Positions 12,780 to 24,002 of a DNA stretch of 64,000 nt are shown one piece after another. Within the stretch, counting starts at the first letter, position 1. Every line of letters starts with the position of its first letter. Source of the stretch: Pohlia nutans (taxonomy: Eukaryota; Streptophyta; Bryopsida; Bryales; Mniaceae). The position numbers and the translations under genes were made by a program. The stretch covers positions 10,968,001 through 11,032,000 of the forward strand of contig CM040090.1 in assembly GCA_022496805.1 (NCBI GenBank). Reading direction: 5' to 3'. Under the pieces are notes generated by a model. It searched no databases, was not told the origin of the DNA, and saw nothing but the letters and a program-made list of their open reading frames with translations.

Positions 12780-13320
12780 CCCCTAAATGACGGAGGGGGT
12801 AAGGGCAAAACATAAATGCGTTATAAAAAATTACTTCTTCAACTTTGATGAAGTTTGGTCCAAAAGAGAAAATGAGGAGCATGATGTTTAGTAATTATTC
12901 ATGCAGTCAAATTTCAAAAAATAGCTTTTTATCATCTCATAATGAATATAGAAGCATTTAGCTTCAAATATTTATCAAAATTACAAATTTTATTTTTAGG
13001 ATTTGAAATTTGATATGATTGGTTAAAACTAGACATTCTATTGTAAAACTAAAAATTGCACATTTTTCAATGGAGAGAACATCATTACTTTCCCCAAATA
13101 GTAAATTTTCTAACACTAGACAATGTAGAAGTGTTTGTCTTTGAAAATTTCTCCCCGGTGGAGTTTAACTCGGATCGACATGATTCAAATTGGGTTGGAA
13201 AGTAGACTTGATTTCCTATTTGAAATTTTATTTTATTTTCTAAAAAAAGGTTTTTTCCATCCCGGGCAGCCCGTAAGAAAAGGGCAGCGACCATAAAATG
13301 GTTGATCCGTCACTTAGGGG
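12780..13320 (-). mobile_element. TTAA-type MITE family B, copy 2
   Basis: Flanked by TTAA at 12776-12779 and 13321-13324, 541 bp. The left end CCCCTAAATGACGGAGGGGG and right end GTCACTTAGGGG form the terminal repeat. Just inside the right end are CGACCATAAAATGGT and a GGGCAGCCCG block, the subterminal palindromes typical of this family. It is the best-preserved copy together with 15361-15902. Confidence 0.88.
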
Positions 13321-13324
13321 TTAA

Positions 13325-14195
13325 GGGTTACAAGATAAAATTTACAAACATCAAGGATTTAATTTAATTTAATTAATTAATTTATGGATAAAAATACATT
13401 AGGTTCTTTAGCCCTTGTACGCTGTACCTTAGAATAAGAATCATTGTAGCATATTCTAGGATACTGGACATGCCACATCATTATTTATCTAAAAAATGAT
13501 GAAAGCCCACAATAGCCTTGCCTCAAGAATCATATTTTTTATTTTTTTATTTTGCATGGAGTGAGAGCAAAAGGGTGAATTTTGACAAGGACTAAAGAAC
13601 CTTCTATAAAAGTGACTCTTTTACTACAGGAAATTGAAGAGAGATAAAATTAAAAATATTACATAAGGTTCTTTAGCCCTTGTAGGACAGTTGTACCTAT
13701 GAATAAAAATCATTTGCACGAGAATCGTTGGATATAGTTGATTATGGAATATCGGACATGCCATCAGGAATTTTGGACCTCATTGATTTTTAACAATTTC
13801 CCTGCGACATTCGATATTTCTTGAGTTTGTACTTTTTTCTCACGGATTCCATATGGATTTACGCTAATTTTGTAGTGAATCCCCATGGCTTCTACATTCA
13901 TTCTTTTTGTTATTTAACAAAGTGCGAAATCAGTGGGGAATTAGCGCAAAGTTCGTGCAAAATCCGTATGAAAAATGTTCAAACCCATGAAATATCGAAT
14001 GTCGCACGGAAATCGTTTGAAATCTGTAGGGTCCTAAATTCCTAATGGCCACGTAGTTCTTTACCTAGAAAATGGTGGTTGATAGTAGAAGTCCACACTA
14101 GAGTCCACAACAGCCCCGCCTTAAGAATCGCATGTTTTGAATAATTTATCTTCATGCAGTGAGAGCAAAAGGGTGAACCCTTGCACGGGCTAAAC
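13325..14195. repeat. Partly duplicated non-coding segment
   Basis: The block AGGTTCTTTAGCCCTTGTA occurs at about 13400 and again at about 13670, and the block GTGAGAGCAAAAGGGTGAA at about 13562 and 14159. Two diverged copies of one roughly 220 bp sequence therefore lie in tandem, the second interrupted by an inverted-repeat element at 13768-14043. I see no gene. Confidence 0.55.
13768..14043. mobile_element. Inverted-repeat element L, copy 1
   Basis: The ends AGGAATTTTGGACC and GGTCCTAAATTCCT face each other. The similarity continues inward for about 60 bp; GCGACATTCGATATTTC at 13804 is matched in inverse at about 13993-14010. It interrupts a duplicated segment, which supports insertion. 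A diverged relative lies at 39330-39420. Confidence 0.6.
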
Positions 14196-15025
14196 ATAAG
14201 GCATTTAAGCCCATTTAATGCTTACCTCCTAATCTAGACATATTCTATAAGACAATAGTATAAAGGATTTGGGAATATAAGATTCTGGCAATAAATTAAA
14301 TTGAAGTGAAGCTGAGTTGGTTGCTTCTCGCCAATGATAGCCCATTGGGTCCATGCTCCCTAACACTTTTCGGATTTTTTTTTATAAAAACATTGTAGAG
14401 CCCTGATAATTTCTGAATTCTTTATAAAAACTTTTGTAGAGTCCCATAGATCGAAGAGGGTGTGATCTCCCAACCAGTGATTCCAAATCTCGCTAAAATT
14501 AGCTAGATTTTTACCAAAAAAATTCTTGTGCTATTAGTACATTGTAGGTAAAAATAGTCATTAACAAAAAAACTTACAAATTTTATAAGTTATTAGACAA
14601 TTTGCTACATCATTCACTTTTGAGGTAGCATCAATAACAACTAATCAAAGTTTCATAAGTATTTGGCAACTGCCAATAAGAGCCCTCTAAATATATTTTG
14701 TAAGAATATTTTTAGATTTCCTTTTCTACTTTTGCATACTTGGATAGCAAAAGTCGCTGATTACAAAAGAAAAATGCCAAAATAAGATCCTAACATGCCC
14801 AAAATGGAAATTTCAAAAAATGGAGCCCATGGGTGAATAGAGCTTGCATATACTTTGAAGGGGGGATTTATACACCAATGTTGACACATGCATCACGTAA
14901 CTTTAAGGGAATTTGTTATCAACCAAAAAATATAAAATACGCAATTAGAAATTACTTTAACGCATGATAGAAAGGAACGCAATGCAAAAAAGGAGCGTGG
15001 CTCTGCTTGCGGCACTGTAATGCAA
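14196..15025. other. Non-coding stretch
   Basis: AT-rich, apparently unique sequence. I see no gene, RNA or repeat in it. Confidence 0.4.
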
Positions 15026-15202
15026 TTAAGGGGCGGTTTACACTATGGACCAAGAGCCATGACCATGGAATTCTAAAATCTGTGATTGGCCCAAAAAGAG
15101 CTCTTGGTCCCATTTGGCTTTACACTACCTTGAAAAAAGGAGAATGACCACTAACTTTGAGGTCCCCAAAAATGCTAAAATTTCCCAAATGGATAATGTT
15201 TT

Positions 15203-15270
15203 CATGGTCTCCTTGATTATAGTTGAGTCGAAGCAAATGCCTCGACTCAACTATAATCTAGGAGACCATG
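15203..15270. repeat. Near-perfect hairpin inside the PIF-like element
   Basis: Arms of about 29 bp (CATGGTCTCC... and ...GGAGACCATG) with a single mismatch enclose a 10-base loop. The inner arm reads TATAGTTGAGTCGA. The transcript would fold into a near-perfect stem. Whether it is processed into small RNA cannot be told from sequence. Confidence 0.75.
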
Positions 15271-15360
15271 GGGCTCAAAAATCATTGATTGGCTAGTGTT
15301 CAATTATTTAAAGAGAAAGGAGGAAAAAGGGGAGGATAAAAGAGAGAATGATGAGCTTAA

Positions 15361-15902
15361 CCCCTAAGTGACCAAATGACCATTTTATGGTCGCTGCCCT
15401 TTTTTTACGGGCTGCCCGAGATGAAAAAAAAACGTTTTCGAAAAATAAAAAATATTTTCAAATAGGAAATCAAGTCTACTTTCCAACCCAATTTGAATTA
15501 TGTCAATCCGAGTTAAACTCCATGAAGGAGAAATTTTCAAAGACAAACACCTCAACATTGTCCTAGTGTTACAAAACTTACTATTTCGGGAAAGTAATGA
15601 TGTTCCCTCTTTGAATTTTTTTGCTTTTTTGAACTTTAGAATAGAATGTCTAGTTTCAATCAATCATACCAAATTTCAAATTATAAAAATAAAATTTGTA
15701 CTTTTGGTGAATATTCAACGATAAATGCTTCTAAATTTGTTTAATGAGTATCGAAAACATTTTTTGAAAGTTTGACCGTACGGATAATTACTAAACATTG
15801 TGCTTCTCATTTTCTCTTTTGAACCAAACTTCATCGAAGTTGTAGAAGCAACATTTTATAGCACATTTAGGCTTGGCCCTTACCCCCTCTGTCATTTAGG
15901 GG
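15361..15902 (+). mobile_element. TTAA-type MITE family B, copy 3 (nested)
   Basis: TTAA flanks lie at 15357-15360 and 15903-15906; the element is 542 bp. The left end CCCCTAAGTGACC is followed by the palindrome GACCATTTTATGGTC and then an ACGGGCTGCCCG block. The right end is CTGTCATTTAGGGG. It lies in the opposite orientation to copy 2, within the PIF-like element, so it inserted later. Confidence 0.9.
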
Positions 15903-16315
15903 TTAAACTTGTCCCGTTCTAAATCCACTTTACACTACAAAGAGTGACCAAGTCATTTAAAATTGCATTTTTGATTTTTCATAGTCACGGCTCTTGACCA
16001 AGAGCCATGACGATGAAATGATTTAATTTTCTTGGTCATGGCTCTTGGTCCATAGTGTAAACCGCCCCTAAGTTACACTCCGTCACTCTTGGAATGAAGC
16101 AAGTTTCATTTTTGTCAAAAAGAAAGAAAGAAAAAGTAATGCAATTACACAGTACATACTTGAATAGTAGGCTTAGTTGCACCAAGAAAAGACAGGGGAG
16201 CTTTGAATTCTTTTATGTTTCTGGGTTTTCCCTTCCTCCATTTCAGGAGCGCAGATGCAAGTGTGGCAGGGGCTTGGTATGAATGGGCCATGAGAGTTGG
16301 GGCTAGCGCAGGGCT

Positions 16316-16395
16316 TTTTTTTTTTTTTTTTTTTTTTGACACAAACAAAGGGAGACCCTTTATTGCGAGAAAGAAACGAGAAACAACCCAACCCC
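16316..16395 (-). repeat. LINE/SINE-like 3' end with poly-A tail (minus)
   Basis: A T run of about 20 bp at 16316-16336 precedes GACACAAACAAAGGGAGACC. Read on the minus strand this is an AATAAAGGGTCTCCC block, then TTTGTGTC and a poly-A tail, as expected of a retroposon 3' end. The inverted match lies at 17300-17350, across the E1 element. Confidence 0.5.
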
Positions 16396-16450
16396 ACCGA
16401 GACAGGGCTTTTGGTTATTTTGAATTCCGACCGCCACTCACTTTCGTTAA

Positions 16451-17261
16451 CCCTTTAGTGCCTAGGGTACTGTAGCAAACAACTCTGGATTTCAGTGGGT
16501 TTTTCCACTGTGGTTGAGACTACCAAAAATAGAATGGGTTAAATTAGAAAGTAACCGTACAACTCTATTCTCAACTCGAGAGCACACATTTTATTAAAAT
16601 TTGAGAATCATCCGATGGTGGGATCGGAAGATTATAGTATGTATTTGAACTGTATAATGCACGCTCAAAAACGAGATTTTGGGGGGTGTGTGACTTCAAA
16701 GTTAAATATAATTTGAGGTAAATTTTCAAAAATAAAAGCAAAGACGTTCAGCTATGCCCTATGTCAACACCTCTCCGTTGCAATCTTTCATATCAAAAAT
16801 AGACTCATACATAATTATTGTGAGATTTATAAGTGAAAGTGACTTGTCCATGTACGGTTTAGGACAAAATTTTATACGTTGAAAATTGACAGGAGTGGGT
16901 ACATTAGTCAAGATCGGATTACACACACTAATGGAAGATGAAGAAGAGAACACAACCCAAAAAAATAAAACAAGATAACAAACTTCCAAACACAAGAAAT
17001 ACTACACAATACATATGTTGTATTTGTAAGTATTTACTGTATTTTCAAGTATTTGCAGTATTTTTGCGTTCTGTTGATAGGTATTTTGATAGTTGTACAA
17101 TTCCAAATTGAAAATTTCTTTTTCTGGAAGGTGCGTAATGTATGTGCGCAAATCTGAACTTCAGAACTTCAGAACTGAAGTTCCAATTCTTCACGGATTC
17201 TCTGTTATTTGCATTTCCGACGTTGCAGTGACCATAATCTGGCTTGCTAGGCACTAAAGGG
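16451..17261 (-). mobile_element. TTAA-type MITE family E, copy 1
   Basis: TTAA flanks lie at 16447-16450 and 17262-17265. The 15-bp perfect terminal inverted repeat is CCCTTTAGTGCCTAG. It is 811 bp and nearly identical, in reverse complement, to 27524-28326. Both copies hold a 78-codon open frame (16759-16995 here) that differs at four residues, but the similarity covers the whole element equally, so I do not call a gene. The AGTAACCGTACAA block is shared with other TTAA families. Confidence 0.9.
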
Positions 17262-17299
17262 TTAAGATAGTAGGCAGGAAGTTAATGAAAATGGTATGC

Positions 17300-17350
17300 G
17301 CCTTGCTTCTTCTCGCAATAAAGGGTCTCCCTTTGTTTGTGTCAAAAAAA
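17300..17350 (+). repeat. LINE/SINE-like 3' end with poly-A tail (plus)
   Basis: CTTCTCGCAATAAAGGGTCT then CCCTTTGTTTGTGTC and a short A run, the inverted counterpart of 16316-16395. It is a retroposon-tail-like fragment with no body. Confidence 0.5.
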
Positions 17351-20300
17351 GAATAGAAAAGGTACGCGCCGTCCGATCAGATCGAATGAATGGATAGGAA
17401 GGACATGGGGTCAGTGAGTCAGTCCCATGTAAGCAGAAATCCAGAGGGATTGTTTTAGTGAAAAAGTGCAAATTAAAGTTTCCGAACTTCCTGCTTTTCC
17501 CCAGTTTTCTACGTGAAACCATCATCACGATTCAAGAGTGTACTTATTTTAAGTTAGTTTGTAGCTCTCACACTTAGCGGCACAGCTCACTACGCTTTGT
17601 AGCTACCCATTGTAAGCCCTGACGCACTAGCAGCTGGAGCTTCGTCACTGGTCGATCACGTAAAGACGCCTACGGAGTTTTTTTTAAAAACAAATTGAAG
17701 GGACGACTACGGAATTCCATGTCAGAGACATGAGATTCGGAATTAGCACTGGCCTGGCTGGGGCGGCTCTGACTCCCCGGTTACCTTTTCGCTTCTCTCA
17801 TGAGTGCATTTTCGCCTCAGCCTGAATCATGAGGCCTAGATTCAACTTGTGAGCTCAGTTCCCCGTTTGTTTCATTCTCCCATAGCTAGCACCGTCATTC
17901 TTCAAAAAAGCAATAAACGAGAAAAAAGAAATTGTGAGCTGACTTCTGTCGATGATCCATCTATCCCGGAAAATGGTGTTGAAAATGTAACCTTTTATTT
18001 ACTTTTGATGCAAATTAAATGAAACGGAATTTCATTGCAAACATAAACCGCCCCATGCCAGTTACATGTGGTCAAAATAACCCTAAAATACAGGCACAAA
18101 TGAACAAAATGTAGCCTTTGAACCACTGCATCTGTCATTCCTTCATCATTACTGCCACAGTGACCGGTGATTACTCAGGTGAAAGCCGACTTACTTTATA
18201 ATTATGCGGGGCTCTGATTGTTATACTTAGCTTGCTGCTGCAAATTAACTTTTAAGTTTTGTATCATGATGATGATTCCACACTTTTTCTTTTTGGGTTT
18301 TTGGAAACGAAACAGAGGGATGATTATACATATTACAAAACGCACCCTTAATGCAGTCTAGACTCAGCTGCATTGAGCTGAGATTCCAATTGCGATGTTT
18401 GTCAGTCTCGGCCTCTGCCACTTGCAGTTCGGATGCATGAATATTTAAATCTTCTCAACACGTACTGTGGGTAGATTGAGCAGTGGACTGCAATCTAGAG
18501 GCCGGACAAGTGGGTTAACAGAGCCAGGCTGATTTCGCTTAAAAATATTGTTTTGCATTGTGTTACAGTTTTCAATGTCGGATCACTGAACCAGCTTCAC
18601 TGCGATTAATATCTACTAGATTGAGCTTCAATTCCCACTCTCTCGATCAATGCAATCTGTAAAGCTTACTTTGAAACGAAAGAGGGAGCTCTAAGTTACA
18701 TCTTCCTGCTGTTCCGAACTGGACACTACAAACAATGCTAGCTGATGACTCTAGAATTCTTCTCTACAGGAGCACCAAGTTGTGGTCCGAGGCTTGCAAT
18801 TGAGAAAATGAACTGTTCGGTACTGTACAGTGAGCTAGAGTACTGAACAGTGAGATTATGTGTTCCTTGGCTATGGACTCTGTTACAAACTTGCATAGAC
18901 AATGATATCAGCTACTGCGAGTAGCCCACTTGGTGTGTTAATTTCTAAGTTATATAGAAATATTTATTAAGCAGGTAGCTTGTAAGTTACAAAAGGCTGA
19001 AATCCACACTGCTAGAAAGTCCTCCGTTAGCATCATCATATATGACTCAAGATTCTCGTGGGAGTGCATTTCAAGGTCTGCATGCAAGCTGCTGTCATGA
19101 CCTGCAATTGACACAATGAGCGAGAGATTCCTGAACGTATGCATATATCCATTTTTTAAGAATAATAATATTTAAAGATCGACGGTGAGAGAGATTTACT
19201 CGTTGACACGCTGAATTAACGGAATGCGACACGATTAAGTTAGTTGCACAGAAGCTTAGTGATCCAGTGCAGTTTGACTTGAGAGGCTCCTTCAGTGATC
19301 GAAATATTCGGTCCCTTCAACTGGCCATCGTGCCCATGATCGCAGCCAGGCTACGTCCATGATTCCAACTCGAACCACCTATTTTTATTTCATTTTTGAA
19401 ACCACTGGATGAATTCCATCGAAATCAATTGTCTGGAGTGCTATATATCAATGACATGAAAATGATCAATCGTACCCACTTCCTTTCTTTCTAAATCACG
19501 AACGTATGTTTCACGACCTCGTTTGCTTTGTACTCAACACATGCAACTCGTAGCGCCATGGTTTCTATTTTCGTTGATGAAGTCCTATGCTATATAGCAT
19601 AATATTATACTACTTTATGTCACTAGCGTACCACATACAATACGCTATCCAAGTTTGTACGTAACTGATACCTGAAGTCTGCAGTTTAATAAATTCAAAA
19701 CGTCTGGCACGTCTGTACGTTGCCCGAGACTGTTCAGAGTTCTAGTTATCAATGAGATTATTACTAATCAGTTTGGTATGATCCTCCCTCAATAATTAAG
19801 ATTAAGAATTGTCGCACCATGTGACGTGTTGACTTCGAAGGTTTCGACCATGACTCAATATATATGAGTCGGATATGGACAAGAGCTATTAAAGCCAATG
19901 CCGGTCATGAAGGACCATCATACATGTGGCTTTCTGATAGGGAACTGCTTCTACTAGTAGGGGATTTTTTTTGATTTTTTTTACTTTGCAAGATGGGAGA
20001 AAAATTAAGCAGCAGAAAGGAGAAAAATTAAGCAGCCTGGGTCCCAAGGGAGCGGCGGGAGAACAGTGAGAGTTGGAGCTAAGATATGTAGATGCCACCA
20101 GTGCAGACAATTTTGTTCATGCCCCGAGTAGGGAAAACTCTTTTGCCAATGCGGCTTGTTCCTTGTCGCTACACTTGATAATGAATCTGACCGCGTTAGT
20201 AGGGGAATTTCTTTGTATGCTATTATATTAGCAAATGTGACTGAGGGTTTGTGTGAGCCACTGACACGCAATAAAAACATACTAGTGCCTAGGTTTAAAA

Positions 20301-21216
20301 TGGTGTTTTAAATCAGACAGTGAGGGAAGTATTTAGAATTGGACAATATGAAATTTTTCAATTTGGAAAAAATGGCACCCAGTGAATGTTTTCGATTCGG
20401 CTCTGATTAACAAAACTAATTCTGTGAAGAGCGAAAAGCAGCATCGATCAGTAAGACCAGCTGAATTTTAACATGCACACTCGAAATCGATTCACTAGTG
20501 TACGTCTACCTGGACTAATTACAATAGAATGATGTGTGCTGTAGATAATTGGGAAGGTGATTGTTTCCAAGTCGAAGCCATTAATTAGTAATTACACGGT
20601 TTTACAACTTATGAAATCATTAGCTAGTCTGTTTATATGGGTACAATCCCGTGTTAAAAACAATTATAATTTGTGCTCATGTTTCAAATCGTCAAAAGTG
20701 CACAAAGCTCTTGAAACTAGGACTGGTATAGATCTAAGGTTCCCCAATCAGGCTTCTGAAAGACTGCCGATTTTCTGGAAATTTCGGAATGTGATGATTT
20801 ATGGAAGTAGAGTAGTACAAACCCATTATAATTCTCGACTCAGAGACAATCAAGTCCGGAATTCTAAACAACAGCCGCGCGAGGCAGTACCGAAAACTAT
20901 CATACGAGATATTAACTGCTAGTGAGCCGAAAACTAAAAGTTCTGATAGTAGTGAAATCAGAACCGGGAGGAGCAATTTAGTGCTTGCGTCAACATAGGT
21001 ACATCATGAAATCGAAGATAATGAGACTTTAAAGGAAATCTCTAATATCAAAGTAATTAGTGGCTTCACATGAATTATCATTCATCAGGCTCAATCCAAG
21101 TTCAACCGAGGTTTGATCGATCGAGCAAGGCTTTGAAAAGGACTACTTAAGGTTCTCCTGCCAGACAGAAGCTGAGTCTTTCTGTTCTTAGTCAGAGAGT
21201 CTGTACTACTAACTGT
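17351..21216. other. Less repetitive stretch without a recognised gene
   Basis: Base composition is more even than in the repeat-rich flanks and I find none of the window's repeat families here. The open frames (17262-17528 minus, 20005-20280 minus, 20557-20922 plus) contain no domain, signal or splice pattern I recognise. It could hold an untranslated transcript or long promoter sequence; nothing in the sequence proves that. Confidence 0.4.
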
Positions 21217-21261
21217 TTAACTCACCCCTAAAGGACCAAGAAGCCCAAATTCAGTGATGGC

Positions 21262-21479
21262 CTGATATGGGTACTACCCCCTTATGAATTAGTGTGATTT
21301 TAGAAGAAAAAAAACACTGGTAAGGAAAAACTATTGGAAAATTACAAAAATTAGATGGTGTTGTAGATGGTATAGTAGGAGCAGCATACAATGTGTTAAA
21401 AATGAAAGTTTTGGCATGCATAAAATGAGTTACACACAGTCACACATATGGTTACATATAACCGGGGTACCCATATCAG
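21262..21479. mobile_element. Inverted-repeat MITE J, copy 1 (nested in C)
   Basis: The ends CTGATATGGGTAC and GTACCCATATCAG are perfect inverted repeats. The interior GTGTGATTTTAGAAGAAAA and the later GTTACACACAGTCACACATA block match 56419-56622. It is 218 bp, non-coding. Confidence 0.65.
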
Positions 21480-21785
21480 AGTGACCATTACTCAATTGGG
21501 CCTCATGTTTTTTATATCAGTTTTGAGTAGCTCCTATGTGAACTTCTTTTTGATCCAATTTATTTGTTGTGTGACCAACGTGACATGCAATCATAACATT
21601 TAATAGCCTTTCAAAAGGCGTCAACCTTTATAATTAAATGGAGCGACCAATGATTTGTAATTGAATGGACTATTGAATCAAATAAACAATTACAAAACAT
21701 TGTTGAATTGTGATTGAGTGAGTGCTTTCCATTACTATTCACCATGGTTGATTGCTTTTCCTTAACGCCACCTGCCCCTATAGCT

Positions 21786-21863
21786 ACTAATGTGATGTGG
21801 AACATCCCACATCATTTTATTAGGGGGATGAAATGATGTGAGATATTCCACATTAATTTGTTG
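21786..21863. repeat. Stem-loop inside family C copy
   Basis: The arms ATGTGATGTGGAACATCCCA and, inverted, a TGTGAGATATTCCACAT block give a stem of about 28 bp with few mismatches around a 13-base loop. It may be another tiny nested palindrome. Confidence 0.55.
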
Positions 21864-22020
21864 GGGGAAGGCAGGAGCCACAAAGGCTACTGAATATTAT
21901 GATGTCCTTCACTGATTCTAATGATATAAAATTTAGTCTCATATGAATTATACATTTCACAACATAATCAATTGAATTTATCATTTTAAAACCACAAATC
22001 TTTGGTCCTTTAGGGGTTAA

Positions 22021-22920
22021 TGTGAAAAAATGTCCACAAAAGCTGGGCACATACTAGCTATTTGCTTTCTAAAATGTTCTCGAATGTCTTCTTTAACTTT
22101 CTTAACAAGCATGTTGAGGGGGTAAATAATCTTTCTTCACACATAGACTCTCAAAGGTTACCCGCGGTGCAGGATAATGGTCTCCCGGGGTCCCAGTGGA
22201 TGTTGGGCAATTTTTTTCCAAATGTATTAACCCTTAATTATCATATCATGCTTTGTGACCCAAGAGGAGCACTATTCATTAAATTTTGGAAACATGAGCG
22301 TTCCCAACCTTCTCTAAAAACATCTTCTAAAAATCCCATACATACATATTATTGTACGTTCATTAGAAGAAAAATTGTAATTTTGGAAACATGAGGATTC
22401 CCAACCTTCTCTAAAAACTGGTTAGAATTCAGGACACGCATACCATTAATGCAGGAGTACAACTTGAACCACGGGGTCCGAAGAGGAGGTATACAGGTAA
22501 ATGGGTGAGCAATACAACGTTATCCCTTAACGATTTTAACATACACTTAGGACTCTTTAATGTCACAACTTTGGTAACCAATGTACATGAATTCAGAACT
22601 TTGACATGATGTGGATTTGGAAAGCGTCCGATCACATGTACACAAAATAGCAAATATTCTTTCCACATATTGGAATGTGATATCAGAGAGTGTGATTTAA
22701 TATAAAGTTCAGAGTGTATCATACTCTAAATATTTAAAGTCTGGTCCCTTCCATCTGATGCAGGCTAACAATACATAACATTCAAAACTGATGTTCATAT
22801 CTTCCTCATTCATACTGCCATTATCAAGTTTGTAATGTAACCTGTCAATTCGCTCCACTAATTGAATAGTATGTGATTCAGCTGCACATTAATAACTTAC
22901 TTAGGAATTTGGGTACTCAG
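22021..22920. other. 3' flank of the B3 array, no gene
   Basis: Between the C element and the stop codon of the first B3 gene. The frames at 22062-22394 and 22429-22722 have no recognisable features. The transcript end of the minus-strand B3 gene probably lies here. Confidence 0.4.
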
Positions 22921-24002
22921 TCAAGAAGCTGCTCGGACGACGAAGAATGAGTCGGCAACGAGAATGAAGAGCAGTTGTTTCCCTTCGTGAAGATGGTTTT
23001 CAGTGACGAAAGCCGGCCATTCACCTCTCAAGTAATGCCGAGTGTGCTTTCCATAGCTGATGCTGCGAGTCATTGTATGCACCGGGGACTGGTCATGGAT
23101 GCCCTGCAGCTTGACCTCGGAGTGAACTCGGCTGCCGTGTGTCTTCCAAAAGTCCCGAGGAATCTCCTGCCCCACAATCAAACATGTATACATCAATCAC
23201 TGGGACTCAAGCTAGTTCCGAGCTCTAAATATAAATCTCCAAGGAGAGAGGATCTTACCAAGCAAGGTATTTTGTTCCCACAGACATTGCTGGCTGTTAG
23301 TGACTTCCAGAAGCTCGGAAGGAGATGCTCTGAGTTTTTGAGGTTCGATGGAGGATTTGCCGAATTGTCTATGACTGTCTTCCTTTTGGCAATCACTGAG
23401 CCATCTCTGCATTTGTAAGACTGAGCCTTTGGAGCTGAGCGATCGGAGTCAGAAGTCCACTTTCGTGAAGGATTATCGCTTCGAAATACGTAGACGTCGA
23501 ACTCGGACATTTTCTTCAGTGCGAAAAGAAGCGAGTCGCCTTCCAAGAGGCCATTGGAAGTAGCAAACGTTTTAAACCCTCCTCCGAATCTCACTTGTGT
23601 ACAAGTTGGAGTATAAACGAAAATGTTGAGTTCCACAGGCCAAGCCTTCGTGGATGGTTCTGTTCGAAGGATAGCTGATTTTCGAACGCTGCCACCATGT
23701 TTTTGGATAAAGCGAGAAGGCAGTGTCTGCGAGAAGGCAACATTAAAATTAAAAGCGTTCCATGGCGCAAGAAAATCATGGTTATATATTGTCGGAAAGT
23801 ACTACACTTTTCACGAGTAGAATCAGTGTCGATACTAATCAATCTAGTGACAATTCTAAATCCAACTTGGAACGCATACCGGTCCCAGATTTCTGAAATG
23901 TGACGCTGTGAGGGTCGTCTCGAAATGGGGTATTCCCTGCAACTTGTCAAGCACTCGGGGCTTGTCACCAGCACTCAATGGCATGATCTTGGCTCCGGCC
24001 AT
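22921..24002 (-). CDS. Two-B3-domain protein (REM-like), paralog 2
   Basis: A three-exon gene: exons 24002-23880, 23726-23259 and 23166-22921, with GT-AG introns of 153 and 92 bp, all in phase 0. The predicted protein is 278 residues. The first B3 domain (about 25-124) opens with PHFETTLTASHFRNLG, continues with LPSRFIQKHG and ends SNGLLEGDSLLFAL then VYVFRS. The second (about 176-270) has LPSFWKSLTASN, IPRDFWKTHGS and FVTENHLHEGKQLLF. B3 domains are plant DNA-binding folds of nuclear regulators; two diverged copies in a short protein suit the REM subfamily. The exon structure equals that of the neighbour at 25405-26760, so the pair arose by tandem duplication. The linker between domains is about 65 residues shorter here. 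The start is the ATG of MAGAKIMPLS; an upstream non-coding exon is possible. Confidence 0.82.

Larger units (their letters stand above)
15030..16068. mobile_element. PIF/Harbinger-like (Tourist-type) MITE carrying a nested B element
   Basis: Terminal inverted repeats of about 36 bp start GGGGCGGTTTACACTATGG and continue through ACCAAGAGCCATGACCA; the right end mirrors them. TAA precedes the left end (15027-15029) and follows the right end (16069-16071), a 3-bp target duplication. GGGGC-plus-GTTT ends with a TAA/TTA duplication are characteristic of PIF/Harbinger elements. Removing the nested 15361-15902 element leaves about 0.5 kb. No transposase is present. Confidence 0.75.
21217..22020 (+). 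mobile_element. TTAA-type MITE family C, long copy with nested element
   Basis: TTAA at 21217-21220 is followed by CTCACCCCTAAAGGACCAAG. The right end is TTTGGTCCTTTAGGGG before TTAA at 22017-22020. Terminal repeat CCCCTAAAGGACCAA. A different inverted-repeat element (21262-21479) is nested inside, and a 29-bp-arm hairpin lies at 21786-21863. The short relative at 11779-12002 lacks both. Confidence 0.75.

Noticed and set aside
16759..16995. A 78-residue open frame conserved in 27782-28018
   Set aside because: It lies in two nearly identical copies of a MITE, where all the sequence is equally alike; the peptide has no recognisable motif.
20557..20922. A 121-residue plus-strand frame
   Set aside because: No domain, signal, splice context or duplicate supports it; chance frames of this length are expected.
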